A stretch of 43,927 bases of DNA from DATHRK01 sp035513295 (GTDB taxonomy: Bacteria > Gemmatimonadota > Gemmatimonadetes > Longimicrobiales > RSA9): positions 1 through 43,927 of the forward strand of contig DATKCH010000020.1 of NCBI GenBank assembly GCA_035513295.1, given 5' to 3'. This document shows positions 7,704 to 16,216 of the stretch, one piece after another; within the stretch, counting starts at the first letter, position 1, and the number at the start of each line of letters is the position of its first letter. A program made the translations under genes and the position numbers. The notes below the pieces were generated by a model, which searched no databases, was not told where the DNA came from, and was given only the letters and a program-made list of their open reading frames with translations.

Positions 7704-8939
7704 CTACGCGGCCCGCAACACGATGGCCCCGTTGATGCCGCCGAAGCCGAAGGAATTGGATACCGCGACCGGCGGCCGCCCGTCCCTGCCCCCCGTCATG
7801 ACGTAGTCGAGGTCGCACTCGGGATCGGCCGTGTCGAGGTTGAGCGTCGGCGGGATCCAGCCCCGGCGCATCGCGAGCAGCGTGATCGCAGCCTCGATCG
7901 CCCCCGAGGCGCCCAGGGCGTGGCCGTGATACGCCTTCGTCCCCACCACGGCCAGCCTGTCGGCGTGCGCGCCGAACGCGCACCGGATCGCGCGCGTCTC
8001 GATCGGGTCGTTGAGCGGCGTGGAGGACCCGTGCGCGCTCACCAGCGCGACGTCCGAGGGGGCCATGTTCGCGGCGCGCAGGGCGTTCTCGATCGCGCGC
8101 GCGGCTTGCGTGCCGTCGGGTCGGGGCGCGGTCATGTGGTGCGCGTCGTTGGTCACGCCGTAGCCGCACACCTCCCCGTAGATGCGCGCCCCCCGCGCCA
8201 CCGCGTCCTCCCAGCGCTCGAGCACCAGCGCGCACGCGCCCTCGCCCATCACGAAGCCGTCTCGACCCGCGTCGAACGGCCGGCAGGCGGAGCCGGGGTC
8301 GTCGTTGCGGGCGCTCATCGCGCGGATGATCGCGAAGGCGCCGAAGGACAGCGGCGACAGGGGCGCCTCCACGCCCGCGGCGATCGCGACGTCCGCGTCT
8401 CCCCCCCGGATCAGCCGCCAGGCGTCGCCGATCGCGATGGTGCCGGAGGCGCAGGACATCGCGTTGGTGGAGTTGGGGCCTGTGAAGCCGAAATGGATGG
8501 CGATATTGCAGCTCGCGGCTCCGCAGAACGTGTGCAGCGCGACGCGGGGATCCACCGCGCGCACCCCTTCCCGGAGGAAATTGACGACCTGGCGCTCGGC
8601 GTGCGCGATGCCGCCCAGGGCCGAGCCGACCTGCACGGCGACGCGATCCGGATCGACGCTGGCCGGTTCGAGATCGGCGTCGGCCAGCGCCAGGCCGGCG
8701 GACGCCAGGGCGAACTGAGAGTACCGATCGAGCCGCCGCGCGGTTCGGGCGTCGAGGTGGTCTTCGGGCCGGAAGTCGTCGACCTGCGCCGCGATGCGCG
8801 TGCGCCAGGGGGAGGTGTCGAACGAGGTGACGGCACGGATGGGAGAGGCCTGCGCGCGCAGGCCGGCCCAGAGCCCCTCCACCCCCGTCCCCGCGGCGGT
8901 GAGCGGACCCAGCCCCGTGACCGCGACGCGGCTGGTCAC
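7704..8939 (-). CDS. beta-ketoacyl-ACP synthase family protein (KAS II/FabF-like)
   Basis: This 411-residue condensing enzyme would join acyl and malonyl units on a carrier protein. The thiolase fold and the Cys-His-His triad are intact: Cys163 in SCASG, His303 in SAHGSSTPLNDPIE and His340 in TKAYHGHALGAS, with Lys335. The C-terminal NSFGFGGINGAIV loop is typical. The open frame extends far upstream, but GTG 8939 fits the family start (TSRVAVTGLG), has GGAGG about 10 bp upstream, and overlaps the preceding stop as GTGA, implying translational coupling. It is the last gene of the operon. No acyl carrier protein, chain-length factor or other fatty-acid gene is adjacent, so it probably serves a dedicated pathway rather than bulk fatty-acid synthesis; the product is unknown. 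Confidence 0.9.
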   Translation of the reverse strand: MTSRVAVTGLGPLTAAGTGVEGLWAGLRAQASPIRAVTSFDTSPWRTRIAAQVDDFRPEDHLDARTARRLDRYSQFALASAGLALADADLEPASVDPDRVAVQVGSALGGIAHAERQVVNFLREGVRAVDPRVALHTFCGAASCNIAIHFGFTGPNSTNAMSCASGTIAIGDAWRLIRGGDADVAIAAGVEAPLSPLSFGAFAIIRAMSARNDDPGSACRPFDAGRDGFVMGEGACALVLERWEDAVARGARIYGEVCGYGVTNDAHHMTAPRPDGTQAARAIENALRAANMAPSDVALVSAHGSSTPLNDPIETRAIRCAFGAHADRLAVVGTKAYHGHALGASGAIEAAITLLAMRRGWIPPTLNLDTADPECDLDYVMTGGRDGRPPVAVSNSFGFGGINGAIVLRAA

Positions 8940-9397
8940 GTGCGCTCCGCCTCCGCGGCTACGCCCGCGAGCGTTCTGCCCGCGATGTGGCTGATGAAGC
9001 GTGGGCCTATGACGAGGTTGGCGGCCAGGCTTCCGATCAGCGGCCACGGAGGACCCGCCCACTCGTGCACGATGCGCACGTACGTCCCCTCGCCCTTCGG
9101 CTCGAGTTCCCAGACCACGTCCATTCCCGCGGTCACACCCTTCACGTGCCGGTACCGGATCCGCCGCGCGCTCGCGTCGCTCTTCATCTCCGAAACCCAA
9201 CAGGTCGGGTAGCGCAGCGGCCCGCCGAAGTCTCGCCAGGCCGACATCTCGACGACGCCCTCGCCGAAGGCGGCGCGCTCCAGGAACCGGACCCAGCGGT
9301 AGTGGGGCAGGATTTCCGGCCACCGCTCCACGTCGGCGGCGACCCGAAACGCGGTCGCCGGCGGCGCCGAGATGAAACGTTCGTCGATCGTCATCAT
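8936..9397 (-). CDS. SRPBCC family protein (polyketide cyclase/aromatase-like)
   Basis: The product has 153 residues in the START/Bet v 1-like SRPBCC fold. The opening run DERFISAPPATAFRVAADVERWPEILPHYRWVRFLE is the classic N-terminal signature, and the pattern VWELEPKGEGTYVRIVHEW is the later strand. Members bind hydrophobic ligands in a deep cavity; some are polyketide cyclases/aromatases, others coenzyme-Q-binding or lipid-transfer proteins. The setting between a ketosynthase and an FAD oxidoreductase makes a cyclase or intermediate-binding role attractive, but this is inference. Start ATG 9397 (or the adjacent ATG 9394) overlaps the preceding stop as ATGA, and its stop overlaps the next start as GTGA. 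Confidence 0.85.
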   Translation of the reverse strand: MMTIDERFISAPPATAFRVAADVERWPEILPHYRWVRFLERAAFGEGVVEMSAWRDFGGPLRYPTCWVSEMKSDASARRIRYRHVKGVTAGMDVVWELEPKGEGTYVRIVHEWAGPPWPLIGSLAANLVIGPRFISHIAGRTLAGVAAEAERT

Positions 9398-10806
9398 GCG
9401 TGTGTGCTCCGCGCGGGGCTTCCCGGTCCCGATTGCTTCGAAGCGGGGGGACGCCCCCGCGGGCCTCGAAAGGCGGCCTCGCCGGGAGCGCGGGCGAACA
9501 TGGCCGATGCGAGCGCCGCCAAGCGGTCCGGCCGCAGCAGCGCGTACGCGGGCTCGAGGTCCCCCGTCGTGGCCCCCAGCGCGAGAGCCAGCGGCGGAGA
9601 CCCGGCCAGACGCGCGAACGCGAAGTCGCACAGGCGCGGCCTGGACACGACGGCCTCGATGGCACGCTGAAGCCAGCGCGCCGGCGCCGTCAGCCGGCGG
9701 TGATCGCCGGCCCAGGCTCTCACGAACGCGACCGGTGCCACGCCCGTCCGAAGCTCGACCGCCACCCGCCTCGCGAGGAGTTCGCCGCCGGCCAGGGCGT
9801 GGAATACTCCCTGCCCCGTGAACGGATCGTAGTAGCCCGCGGCGTCTCCGACGAGCGCCCAGCCCGCGCCGGCCACGGCCCGCACGGGTCGCTCGAAAGG
9901 TCCAGAGGCCAACAGGCGGGGCCCACCGTCGAGCCATTCGAACTCCCGGGACCCCCGCGTCGCGGCCTCGACCGTGCGGCGAAAGAAGTCTTCCCGCGCC
10001 CGAGCGCTCCTTCGATACCGGGCCGCGTCCGCGACGACCGTAACGTTCCAGCGGCCGGTGCTACGGGCCGTCGCCGCCGGGCCCGATCCGGGCTCACCCC
10101 GGTCCGGAGCCAGGACGGGTGCCAGCCCCACGCACAGCCCCTCGCCCAACCGGAGCTCGCCGAGTACCGGGGGCCGGCCCCCGGTAAGTCCCCGGCGCTC
10201 GACCGACTCATCGCGGATGGCCGTCATGTGGGCGGTGAGCGACAATTTCCGCGGGCCGGGGGCGCGCCCGACCGCGCCGGCCCGCGTCGCCACCAGGGAG
10301 CGCAGGCCGTCCGCGCCCACGACGAGACGGGCCCGCAGGCGGCGACGCTCGCCGTCGCCCGACAGCGCGGTCACGCCGTCCACGCCTCCGTCCGCGCGCC
10401 GGGTAAGGTCCACGACGCGCGCGCCCTCCCTGACTCGCACGCCTTCCGCCGCGACCCTCTCCATCAGGATCGCGTCAAGGGCGCGCCGCTCGATCGCGAT
10501 GCCGCGCGCGTCTCCGGGGAACTCCACGGTCAGCATCCGGCCGGCGGGCGAGCGCAGGCTCCAACCCGCGAGCCGGGCCGGCCCGGCCGCGACCACCGCT
10601 TCGAGCGCGCCGAGACGTTCCAGGAGATCGGTGGCGGCCGGGCTCAAGCAGTCGCCGCACGGCTTGGCGCGCGGGAAACGAGCCCGATCCAGCAATATCG
10701 TGTCGATCCCCGCGCGCGCCAGGCCGATGGCGGTCGCCGCCCCGGCGGGCCCGCCGCCGACCACCACGACGTCCGCGTCCCGACGCCCGCTTCGCGTCCC
10801 GTTCAC
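9394..10806 (-). CDS. FAD-dependent oxidoreductase, geranylgeranyl-reductase/monooxygenase-like
   Basis: This 470-residue flavoprotein of the PHBH fold has the dinucleotide-binding run VVVVGGGPAGAATA at residues 13-26, the PCGDCLSP motif at 49-56 typical of geranylgeranyl-reductase-like enzymes, VVGADGLRS at 162-170 and the FAD ribityl-binding run GDAAGYYDPFTGQG at 320-333. Relatives reduce isoprenoid chains or hydroxylate aromatic or polyketide substrates; similar genes accompany methyltransferases in type III polyketide clusters. The substrate cannot be read from the sequence. ATG at 10806 and the stop at 9394 both overlap neighbours by 4 bp. The Arg/Pro-rich tail after about residue 440 looks like a disordered extension. 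Confidence 0.85.
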   Translation of the reverse strand: MNGTRSGRRDADVVVVGGGPAGAATAIGLARAGIDTILLDRARFPRAKPCGDCLSPAATDLLERLGALEAVVAAGPARLAGWSLRSPAGRMLTVEFPGDARGIAIERRALDAILMERVAAEGVRVREGARVVDLTRRADGGVDGVTALSGDGERRRLRARLVVGADGLRSLVATRAGAVGRAPGPRKLSLTAHMTAIRDESVERRGLTGGRPPVLGELRLGEGLCVGLAPVLAPDRGEPGSGPAATARSTGRWNVTVVADAARYRRSARAREDFFRRTVEAATRGSREFEWLDGGPRLLASGPFERPVRAVAGAGWALVGDAAGYYDPFTGQGVFHALAGGELLARRVAVELRTGVAPVAFVRAWAGDHRRLTAPARWLQRAIEAVVSRPRLCDFAFARLAGSPPLALALGATTGDLEPAYALLRPDRLAALASAMFARAPGEAAFRGPRGRPPASKQSGPGSPARSTHA

Positions 10807-11504
10807 GGGCCGTCCGCCCCGCCGCCGGCGGTCAGGATGAGACGATGCCCGTAGAGGCCTCGAACGCGCACGTCGCGCAGGCCCGCCGAACGCGCCAGCT
10901 CGACGAGCTCCGAGCGTCGGAATCCGCGCTCCACGGATACGGGAGCGTCGGCACGCACGACCGGATTGCCGCGCCAGATGGTCGCGCTCAGGAGGCGTGC
11001 GCCGAGGCGGTTGAGGATGCTCCTCGTGAGGTCCGTGACGAGCACCCGGCCACCGCCCACGCGCGCCAGCTCTGCGAGCGCGCGCACCCTGGCCCTCGGT
11101 TCGATGTGATGGAGCGCCATGTTGATCATGGCCAGGTTCATCGAATCCGCAGGAAGCGGAAGGGCGGCCGCGTCGGCCCGCGTGAACCGGAGCCCGCCCA
11201 GGCCGCGGCAGCGGAGGCTCGCGGACGCGGCGGTGGCCGCGTGCGGCTCGACGCCAAGCCCCAGCGTGAGGCGTCCCTCCAGCCTTAGACGCAGGTAGCG
11301 CAGGACGTCGCCCCCGCCCGCGCCCACGTCGACGATCCGGACCGGCCCGCGCCGGGGGAGGAGCGCGCGGGCGTGTATCCAGATGGCCCTGCGGGCGCCC
11401 GACGCGATCGTGAGGAAGGCCAGGTGGTCATGACTGTCCGCCAGCACCTCCGGATCGACCGCCGGGTCGTCCATCAGCTCGGGGCGCCAGGATCCGGGGC
11501 TCAC
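10803..11504 (-). CDS. class I SAM-dependent methyltransferase
   Basis: This 233-residue methyltransferase has motif I VRIVDVGAGGGDVLRYL at about residues 55-71, an acidic end to the second strand near GLGVEPHA, a motif near RADAAALPLPADSMNLAMINMALHHIE for the adenine pocket and active-site edge, and LARVGGGRVLVTDL as the following strand. This is the Methyltransf_11/25 type that acts on small molecules. Its overlap with the FAD oxidoreductase downstream and the transporter upstream (4 bp each) ties it to the same transcript, and a tailoring role on the operon's product is the natural guess. The substrate is unknown. Confidence 0.87.
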   Translation of the reverse strand: MSPGSWRPELMDDPAVDPEVLADSHDHLAFLTIASGARRAIWIHARALLPRRGPVRIVDVGAGGGDVLRYLRLRLEGRLTLGLGVEPHAATAASASLRCRGLGGLRFTRADAAALPLPADSMNLAMINMALHHIEPRARVRALAELARVGGGRVLVTDLTRSILNRLGARLLSATIWRGNPVVRADAPVSVERGFRRSELVELARSAGLRDVRVRGLYGHRLILTAGGGADGP

Positions 11505-12409
11505 CGGGTCGGCTCTCCGTGCGCGTCCGCGGCCGCGGCCCTTCCACGCTGCGACGCGGCCGGCTCCACGTGGACGACGACGTCGCGGGCGCGCACCGCC
11601 CGGGCCACGCGCCGCTCCACCTCGTCGGCTATCAGATGGGCCTCGGCCACGTTGAGCCCCGGATCGACCGCGATGGTCATTTCCGCGAAGGCCTCCCCCG
11701 GACGTCCTCGGGAGCGCACATCGTAGGCGGAGACGACCCCGTCGGTCCTCAGCGCCACGGCGCGGAGGTCGGCGGCTTCGGCCGCCCGCTCGTCGACCAG
11801 CACCGGTACCGTCGAGCGGAGCACACGGTAGCCGGCGGCCGCTATGATGCCGGCCACCAGCAGCGCGACGATGGCGTCGGCGCGCGGGTAGCCGATCGCG
11901 GCGAATCCGAGCCCCGCGAGGACCACGAGGGATCCCCAGACGTCGGTGCGCGTGTGCACCGCGTCGGCGAGCAGCAGCGCGCTGCCCAGCTCCCGCCCGC
12001 GCCGCGCCTCGTAGCGCGACACGAAGAGACTCACGAGCGCCGACGCCGCCACCACGAGCACGAGGCCCCAGCCGACATCCGGGCCCGGGCTCCCTTCCAG
12101 AAGCCGCCGGACGGCGACTTCGACGAGACGGAATACCGTGACTGACAGGAACGCGACGATGCCGAGCGCCCCCAGGGTGTCGAACTTTCCGTGCCCGTAC
12201 GGATGCTCCTCGTCGGGCGCGCGGGCGGCCACGCGGGCGAGAGCGAGCGCGACCACGTTGTTGAGCGCGTCGAGCCCGGAGTGTCCGGCCTCGGCGAGGA
12301 CCGCCAGAGAATTGCCGAGCGTGCCGGCGGCGAGCTTGGCGACGACCACGGCCAGGTTGGCGATGAGCGTCAGGACGAGGACGCGGCGTACCTCGTTGGC
12401 GTGTCTCAC
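11501..12409 (-). CDS. cation diffusion facilitator (CDF) family metal transporter
   Basis: This 302-residue, six-helix CDF protein exports divalent metal ions from the cytoplasm in exchange for protons. The metal site is intact: His43 and Asp47 in AEAGHSGLD (helix 2), and Asp149, His152... in LADAVHTRTD (helix 5) with Asp156. His replaces the more usual Asp at the first position of helix 2, which in this family points to Zn-type selectivity; this is an inference. The HPYGHGK loop follows helix 2, and the C-terminal cytoplasmic domain (about 205-285) has the usual ferredoxin-like pattern ending RDVVVHVEP. The gene sits between an Omp85-like gene (1-bp gap) and the methyltransferase (4-bp overlap), an unexpected place for a metal exporter. 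Confidence 0.9.
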   Translation of the reverse strand: MRHANEVRRVLVLTLIANLAVVVAKLAAGTLGNSLAVLAEAGHSGLDALNNVVALALARVAARAPDEEHPYGHGKFDTLGALGIVAFLSVTVFRLVEVAVRRLLEGSPGPDVGWGLVLVVAASALVSLFVSRYEARRGRELGSALLLADAVHTRTDVWGSLVVLAGLGFAAIGYPRADAIVALLVAGIIAAAGYRVLRSTVPVLVDERAAEAADLRAVALRTDGVVSAYDVRSRGRPGEAFAEMTIAVDPGLNVAEAHLIADEVERRVARAVRARDVVVHVEPAASQRGRAAAADAHGEPTR

Positions 12410-12410
12410 G

Positions 12411-14222
12411 TCAGTTGCGGTACCGGAACACGGCGCTCCCGAGGCCCGTCCTCCGGGATCGTGCGACCTGGGGCGAGCCGAACGGCACGGCGATCCCGAA
12501 CGGCTCCCGCACCTCGATCAGGATGCGGCCGCCGGCGGCCTCCGGCCCGAACGGTCGGGCGTAGTCTACCCGCAGCGTCGTTCGGCTGCCGGCCGGAAAT
12601 GCCGCGCGAAGGCCGACGCCGAGGGTGTAGTTCCAGTCCGTGTTGCGGCCGAACGGGGCGTCACCGGCCCACATGCGCCCCGCTTCTAGGAACGCGGTCG
12701 CGCCCAGGTCCAGGACGTCGCGGAACGGCCAGCCGAAGTACATCCGGTCCTCCAGCGCGAAGGTCGCGCGGCGCCCGCCCGGAGCGCGGTCCCTCGAGAT
12801 CCCGCGCAGGCCCCCCTCGCTGCCGAGGGTGAGCTGGAACGGCGTCACGGTATTCCAGCCCCCCTGGGCGGCGGCCCGGAAGAACAGGGTGTGTCCGCCC
12901 TCGATATCCGGCCGGAGGTAACCCAGCAGCTCTCCCTCCGCGAGCAGATCGATGAACTCCGCGTCGTCGTCGGCCGCGCCGCCGGACAGCAGGCGTCGAA
13001 AGTCGGTCCGGGCCCGGGCGACCACCAGGGCGTCGTTGCCGCCGCCACCCGCGTAGAATGTGACCGCGGTGATCAGGTCGTCCTCGTCCGAGACCGGATT
13101 GATGGAGCGCCCGACCGCGAACTGTAGCTCCGCGCCCAGGGGTATGTCCTGCAGGGCGCGCATGGTGTCGAACCCGCGCCGCTGGACCCAGCGGATGCTG
13201 CGCCGACCCAGCACCACCGCCGCCCGCAGAGCCCGGACGCTCTCCATCTGTCCGCGAACGGTCGCCTCGACGAGCGGATCCTCGAGCGGAGTCTCGATAT
13301 CGGAGACCGAGAGGAGAGGAGGCCCCAGGCCCGCGGGGTATTGCACGTTGCTCCACAACAACGCGAGGCCCGCGATCGTCAGGTTGCCGCGGGACCCGAA
13401 ACGGCGCCCGACGCCGAGGCTTCCCTGCTGGGACTGGATCGGAATGAGCACCCGCGAGCTGTCGTCGACCTGCAGGCCGAAGAACCGCTCCGCGACCCCG
13501 AACCCGTGCTCCGCCGCCCAGGTACCCGTCTCGCCGATGAACGGATAGGCCAGGCCGTACCCGAACGCGTCCCCGACGCGCGTGCGCCCGGCCTCGACCC
13601 CGAAATCCCATCGGCTGCCGAAGGCCTGCGGAGTCGAGTAGGCCAGTCCATAGTCCCGCGCGTCCAGCTCGGGATCCTGGCGAAAGTAGACGCCCGCGGA
13701 CTGGCCGCTGCCGGCGATGTTGTCCTCGGCCAGGCGCACGCCACGCAGCAGCAGGCCGCCCTCGTCGAAATCGGCGCGGATGTCGACCTTCGTGCTCCAT
13801 TCGTCACGCGTGTTCACGATGACGTGGTGCGTACCGTCGGGTTGGCGCACGGAGAACACATCGACCGAGGCGAGGAACCCCAGTTGGCGCAGCAGCCGTT
13901 CGGACTCGGCCAGCAGGAAAGGGTCGAGGCAGTCTCCCTCGGTGAAGCGCAGTTCGCGCTCGATCACCTCGGGATCCGTGCGTGCGTGCAGGGAGTTGGC
14001 CGTCCGGTACGTCCAGCGGAAGCGCGGGTCCAGGGCGGGGTCCGAGGTATCGAAGATGGAGTGGTTGTCGATGAAGACGTGCGCGATTCGACCGGCCTCG
14101 CAGGGCTCCGGATCCTGGGCGCCCGCCAACGGTGCGCCGCCCGCGGCGACCGTGGCGGCGAGCGACGCCAACGCGCGACGCGCGCGCCTGCGGGATTGCA
14201 CGGAATCCGTCCTTGACGCCAT
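12411..14222 (-). CDS. Omp85-superfamily (BamA/TamA-like) outer-membrane protein
   Basis: About 603 residues. ATG 14222 is followed by an Arg-rich segment and a hydrophobic stretch ending GAPLAGAQD, a signal peptide; the longer open frame upstream has no such features. Residues about 70-150 contain a POTRA-like module: ERELRFTEGDCLDPFLLAESERLLRQLGFLASVDV, then HHVIVNTRDEW. The rest is a 16-strand-type barrel with a GGLRGI run matching the RGF/RGY-like motif of Omp85 proteins, and it ends in an aromatic strand (AVFRYRN). Only about one POTRA unit is present, fewer than the five of BamA, so a general assembly role is unlikely. It is the first gene of the six-gene leftward operon, which suggests an envelope connection for that pathway. 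Confidence 0.8.
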   Translation of the reverse strand: MASRTDSVQSRRRARRALASLAATVAAGGAPLAGAQDPEPCEAGRIAHVFIDNHSIFDTSDPALDPRFRWTYRTANSLHARTDPEVIERELRFTEGDCLDPFLLAESERLLRQLGFLASVDVFSVRQPDGTHHVIVNTRDEWSTKVDIRADFDEGGLLLRGVRLAEDNIAGSGQSAGVYFRQDPELDARDYGLAYSTPQAFGSRWDFGVEAGRTRVGDAFGYGLAYPFIGETGTWAAEHGFGVAERFFGLQVDDSSRVLIPIQSQQGSLGVGRRFGSRGNLTIAGLALLWSNVQYPAGLGPPLLSVSDIETPLEDPLVEATVRGQMESVRALRAAVVLGRRSIRWVQRRGFDTMRALQDIPLGAELQFAVGRSINPVSDEDDLITAVTFYAGGGGNDALVVARARTDFRRLLSGGAADDDAEFIDLLAEGELLGYLRPDIEGGHTLFFRAAAQGGWNTVTPFQLTLGSEGGLRGISRDRAPGGRRATFALEDRMYFGWPFRDVLDLGATAFLEAGRMWAGDAPFGRNTDWNYTLGVGLRAAFPAGSRTTLRVDYARPFGPEAAGGRILIEVREPFGIAVPFGSPQVARSRRTGLGSAVFRYRN

Positions 14223-14536
14223 TTCCAGGTTTCGAGTGGAGCGGCCGGCCCGGCCCGGCGATGATCGGCGGCGCCCGGCGTTCTCGGTGACCACCGCGGA
14301 AGATCCGCACGGGCCGTTCCGGTACACCGCCGGCACCGGCCTGGTTGCCGTCGTGCCAAACGAACCTGCGCTGCCCGGTCGGGGCAAGCCGGTTGCATGG
14401 GCGCCGCAGGCCGGTGTTGGAGGCGACGGCGCGCCCCGATGCCGCGTTGCGGCGACCGCGCTATGTGCTGATCTTCCTCGACCTCAACTCCGCCCAAATC
14501 TCGTACGGGCGGCGGCGCGCGGAGGGAGAGACGTTC
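14223..14536. other. divergent intergenic region, no gene seen
   Basis: These 314 bp separate the leftward Omp85-led operon from pckA. Start-codon ribosome sites and promoters for both directions should be here. The only clear signal is GGAGGGAGAG at 14521-14530 before the pckA ATG. No hexamer pair with good spacing could be defended on either strand. Open frames running into the region from either side lack the features of the true proteins. Confidence 0.5.
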
Positions 14537-16129
14537 ATGGCGACGAAACTGGACCGGGGGCTCGACGCGCTCGGCATACGGAGCGCGGAACGCGTCCACT
14601 GGGACCTGTCCTCCGCCGAGCTGCTAGAGCGCGCCGTCGCGCGCGGCGAGGGCATCCTCACGAGCAGCGGTTCCTTCGTCGGCGTCACCACGCCGCACAC
14701 CGGGCGCTCGCCGAACGACAAGTTCACCGTGCGCGAGCCCTCTTCGGAGGACCACATCTGGTGGGGCAGCGTGAACGCGCCGATCTCGCCCGGCCATTAC
14801 GACGCGCTCCGCGAACTCGTGCGGGAGCACCTGGGCGGGCTCGAGCTGTTCGTGAGCGACGTCGTGTGCGGCGCGGATCCGCGCTACGCTCTGCCCGTGC
14901 GCGTAGTTTCGCCGAGCGCGTGGCACTCGGTGTTCGTCCGGAACATGTTCCGCCGGCCCGACGGCGGGCAGGCCGACCGCGCGGGGCAGGGATGGACGGT
15001 GCTGCACGCGCCCGCCGTGCAGGCCGACCCCGAGCTTCACGGCACGCGCAGCGGCGCTTTCGTCGTCGTCCACTTCGGCGACCGCACGGTTCTGGTGGGC
15101 GGCACCCGCTACGCCGGCGAAATCAAGAAATCCATCTTCACGGTCATGAACTACCTCCTGCCACGGCAGGACGTGCTGCCCATGCACTGCTCGGCGAACG
15201 AGGGGATGGACGGCGACGTCGCGCTCTTCTTCGGCCTGTCCGGCACCGGAAAGACGACGCTGTCCACGGACCCCGGCCGGCGCCTGATCGGAGACGACGA
15301 GCACGGCTGGTCGGATCGCGGCGTGTTCAACTTCGAGGGGGGCAACTACGCCAAGGTGATCCGGCTTTCGCGGGAGGGCGAACCGCTCATATGGGACGCG
15401 AGCAGGCGCTTCGGGGCGATTCTCGAGAACGTCGTGGTCCACCCCCGGACCCGCGAAGCGGACTTCGACGACGACTCGCTCACCGAGAACACCCGCTCCT
15501 CGTATCCGCTGTCATTCATCGACGGGGCCGTCCCGGAAGCCACCGGCGGCCACCCGAAGAGCGTGGTCTTTCTCACCGCCGACGCGTTCGGTGTGCTGCC
15601 GCCGATCGCGCGCCTCACGCCGGCGCAAGCGATGTATCATTTCATGTCCGGCTACACGGCGAAGGTCGCTGGCACCGAGCGCGGGGTCACCGAGCCCAAG
15701 GCCACCTTCAGCGCGTGCTTCGGCGCGCCTTTCCTGCCGCTGCACCCCTCGGTGTACGCCGACCTGCTCGGCGAGCGGCTGGAGGAGCACGGTTCGGAGA
15801 CGTGGCTCGTGAACACCGGCTGGACCGGTGGGCCCTACGGAGAAGGCTCGCGCATGAAGCTCGGGTACACGCGCGCGATGGTGAGCGCGGCGCTGAGCGG
15901 CCACCTGGACCGGGTGGAGTACCGCGAGGACCCGGTGTTCGGCGTCCGCGTGCCCGTGACCGTGCCGGGAGTGCCCGCAGACGTGCTGGACCCGCGCGAG
16001 ACCTGGCGGGACAAGGACGCCTACGACCGGCAGGCCGCGCAGCTCGCGGGCATGTTCCGCGACAACTTCGGCGCTTACGACGACGACGTCAGCGAGGAGG
16101 TGCGGGCCGCCGGCCCCCGCGCTTCGTGA
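14537..16129 (+). CDS. pckA: phosphoenolpyruvate carboxykinase (ATP)
   Basis: This 530-residue cytoplasmic enzyme converts oxaloacetate and ATP to phosphoenolpyruvate, CO2 and ADP, the first committed step of gluconeogenesis. Hallmarks are the P-loop GLSGTGKTTLSTDP at about residues 233-246, the metal-binding LIGDDEHGW at about 250, the substrate-binding GRSPNDKF near 56, and NTGWTGGPYG with the R-M-K run near 430. The length equals that of bacterial ATP-type enzymes. ATG 14537 has a strong GGAGGGAG site 7-14 bp upstream, so the earlier in-frame starts are rejected. The HD phosphohydrolase gene follows in the same direction after 87 bp. Confidence 0.97.
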   Translation: MATKLDRGLDALGIRSAERVHWDLSSAELLERAVARGEGILTSSGSFVGVTTPHTGRSPNDKFTVREPSSEDHIWWGSVNAPISPGHYDALRELVREHLGGLELFVSDVVCGADPRYALPVRVVSPSAWHSVFVRNMFRRPDGGQADRAGQGWTVLHAPAVQADPELHGTRSGAFVVVHFGDRTVLVGGTRYAGEIKKSIFTVMNYLLPRQDVLPMHCSANEGMDGDVALFFGLSGTGKTTLSTDPGRRLIGDDEHGWSDRGVFNFEGGNYAKVIRLSREGEPLIWDASRRFGAILENVVVHPRTREADFDDDSLTENTRSSYPLSFIDGAVPEATGGHPKSVVFLTADAFGVLPPIARLTPAQAMYHFMSGYTAKVAGTERGVTEPKATFSACFGAPFLPLHPSVYADLLGERLEEHGSETWLVNTGWTGGPYGEGSRMKLGYTRAMVSAALSGHLDRVEYREDPVFGVRVPVTVPGVPADVLDPRETWRDKDAYDRQAAQLAGMFRDNFGAYDDDVSEEVRAAGPRAS

Positions 16130-16216
16130 CGCACCTTCGACGTCCGGCACCGGCACGCGGCGCCCGCGGTTCAGTGCGCCCCGACGGCTCCCCGTCCAGC
16201 GCGGGTCGCCGCCCTC

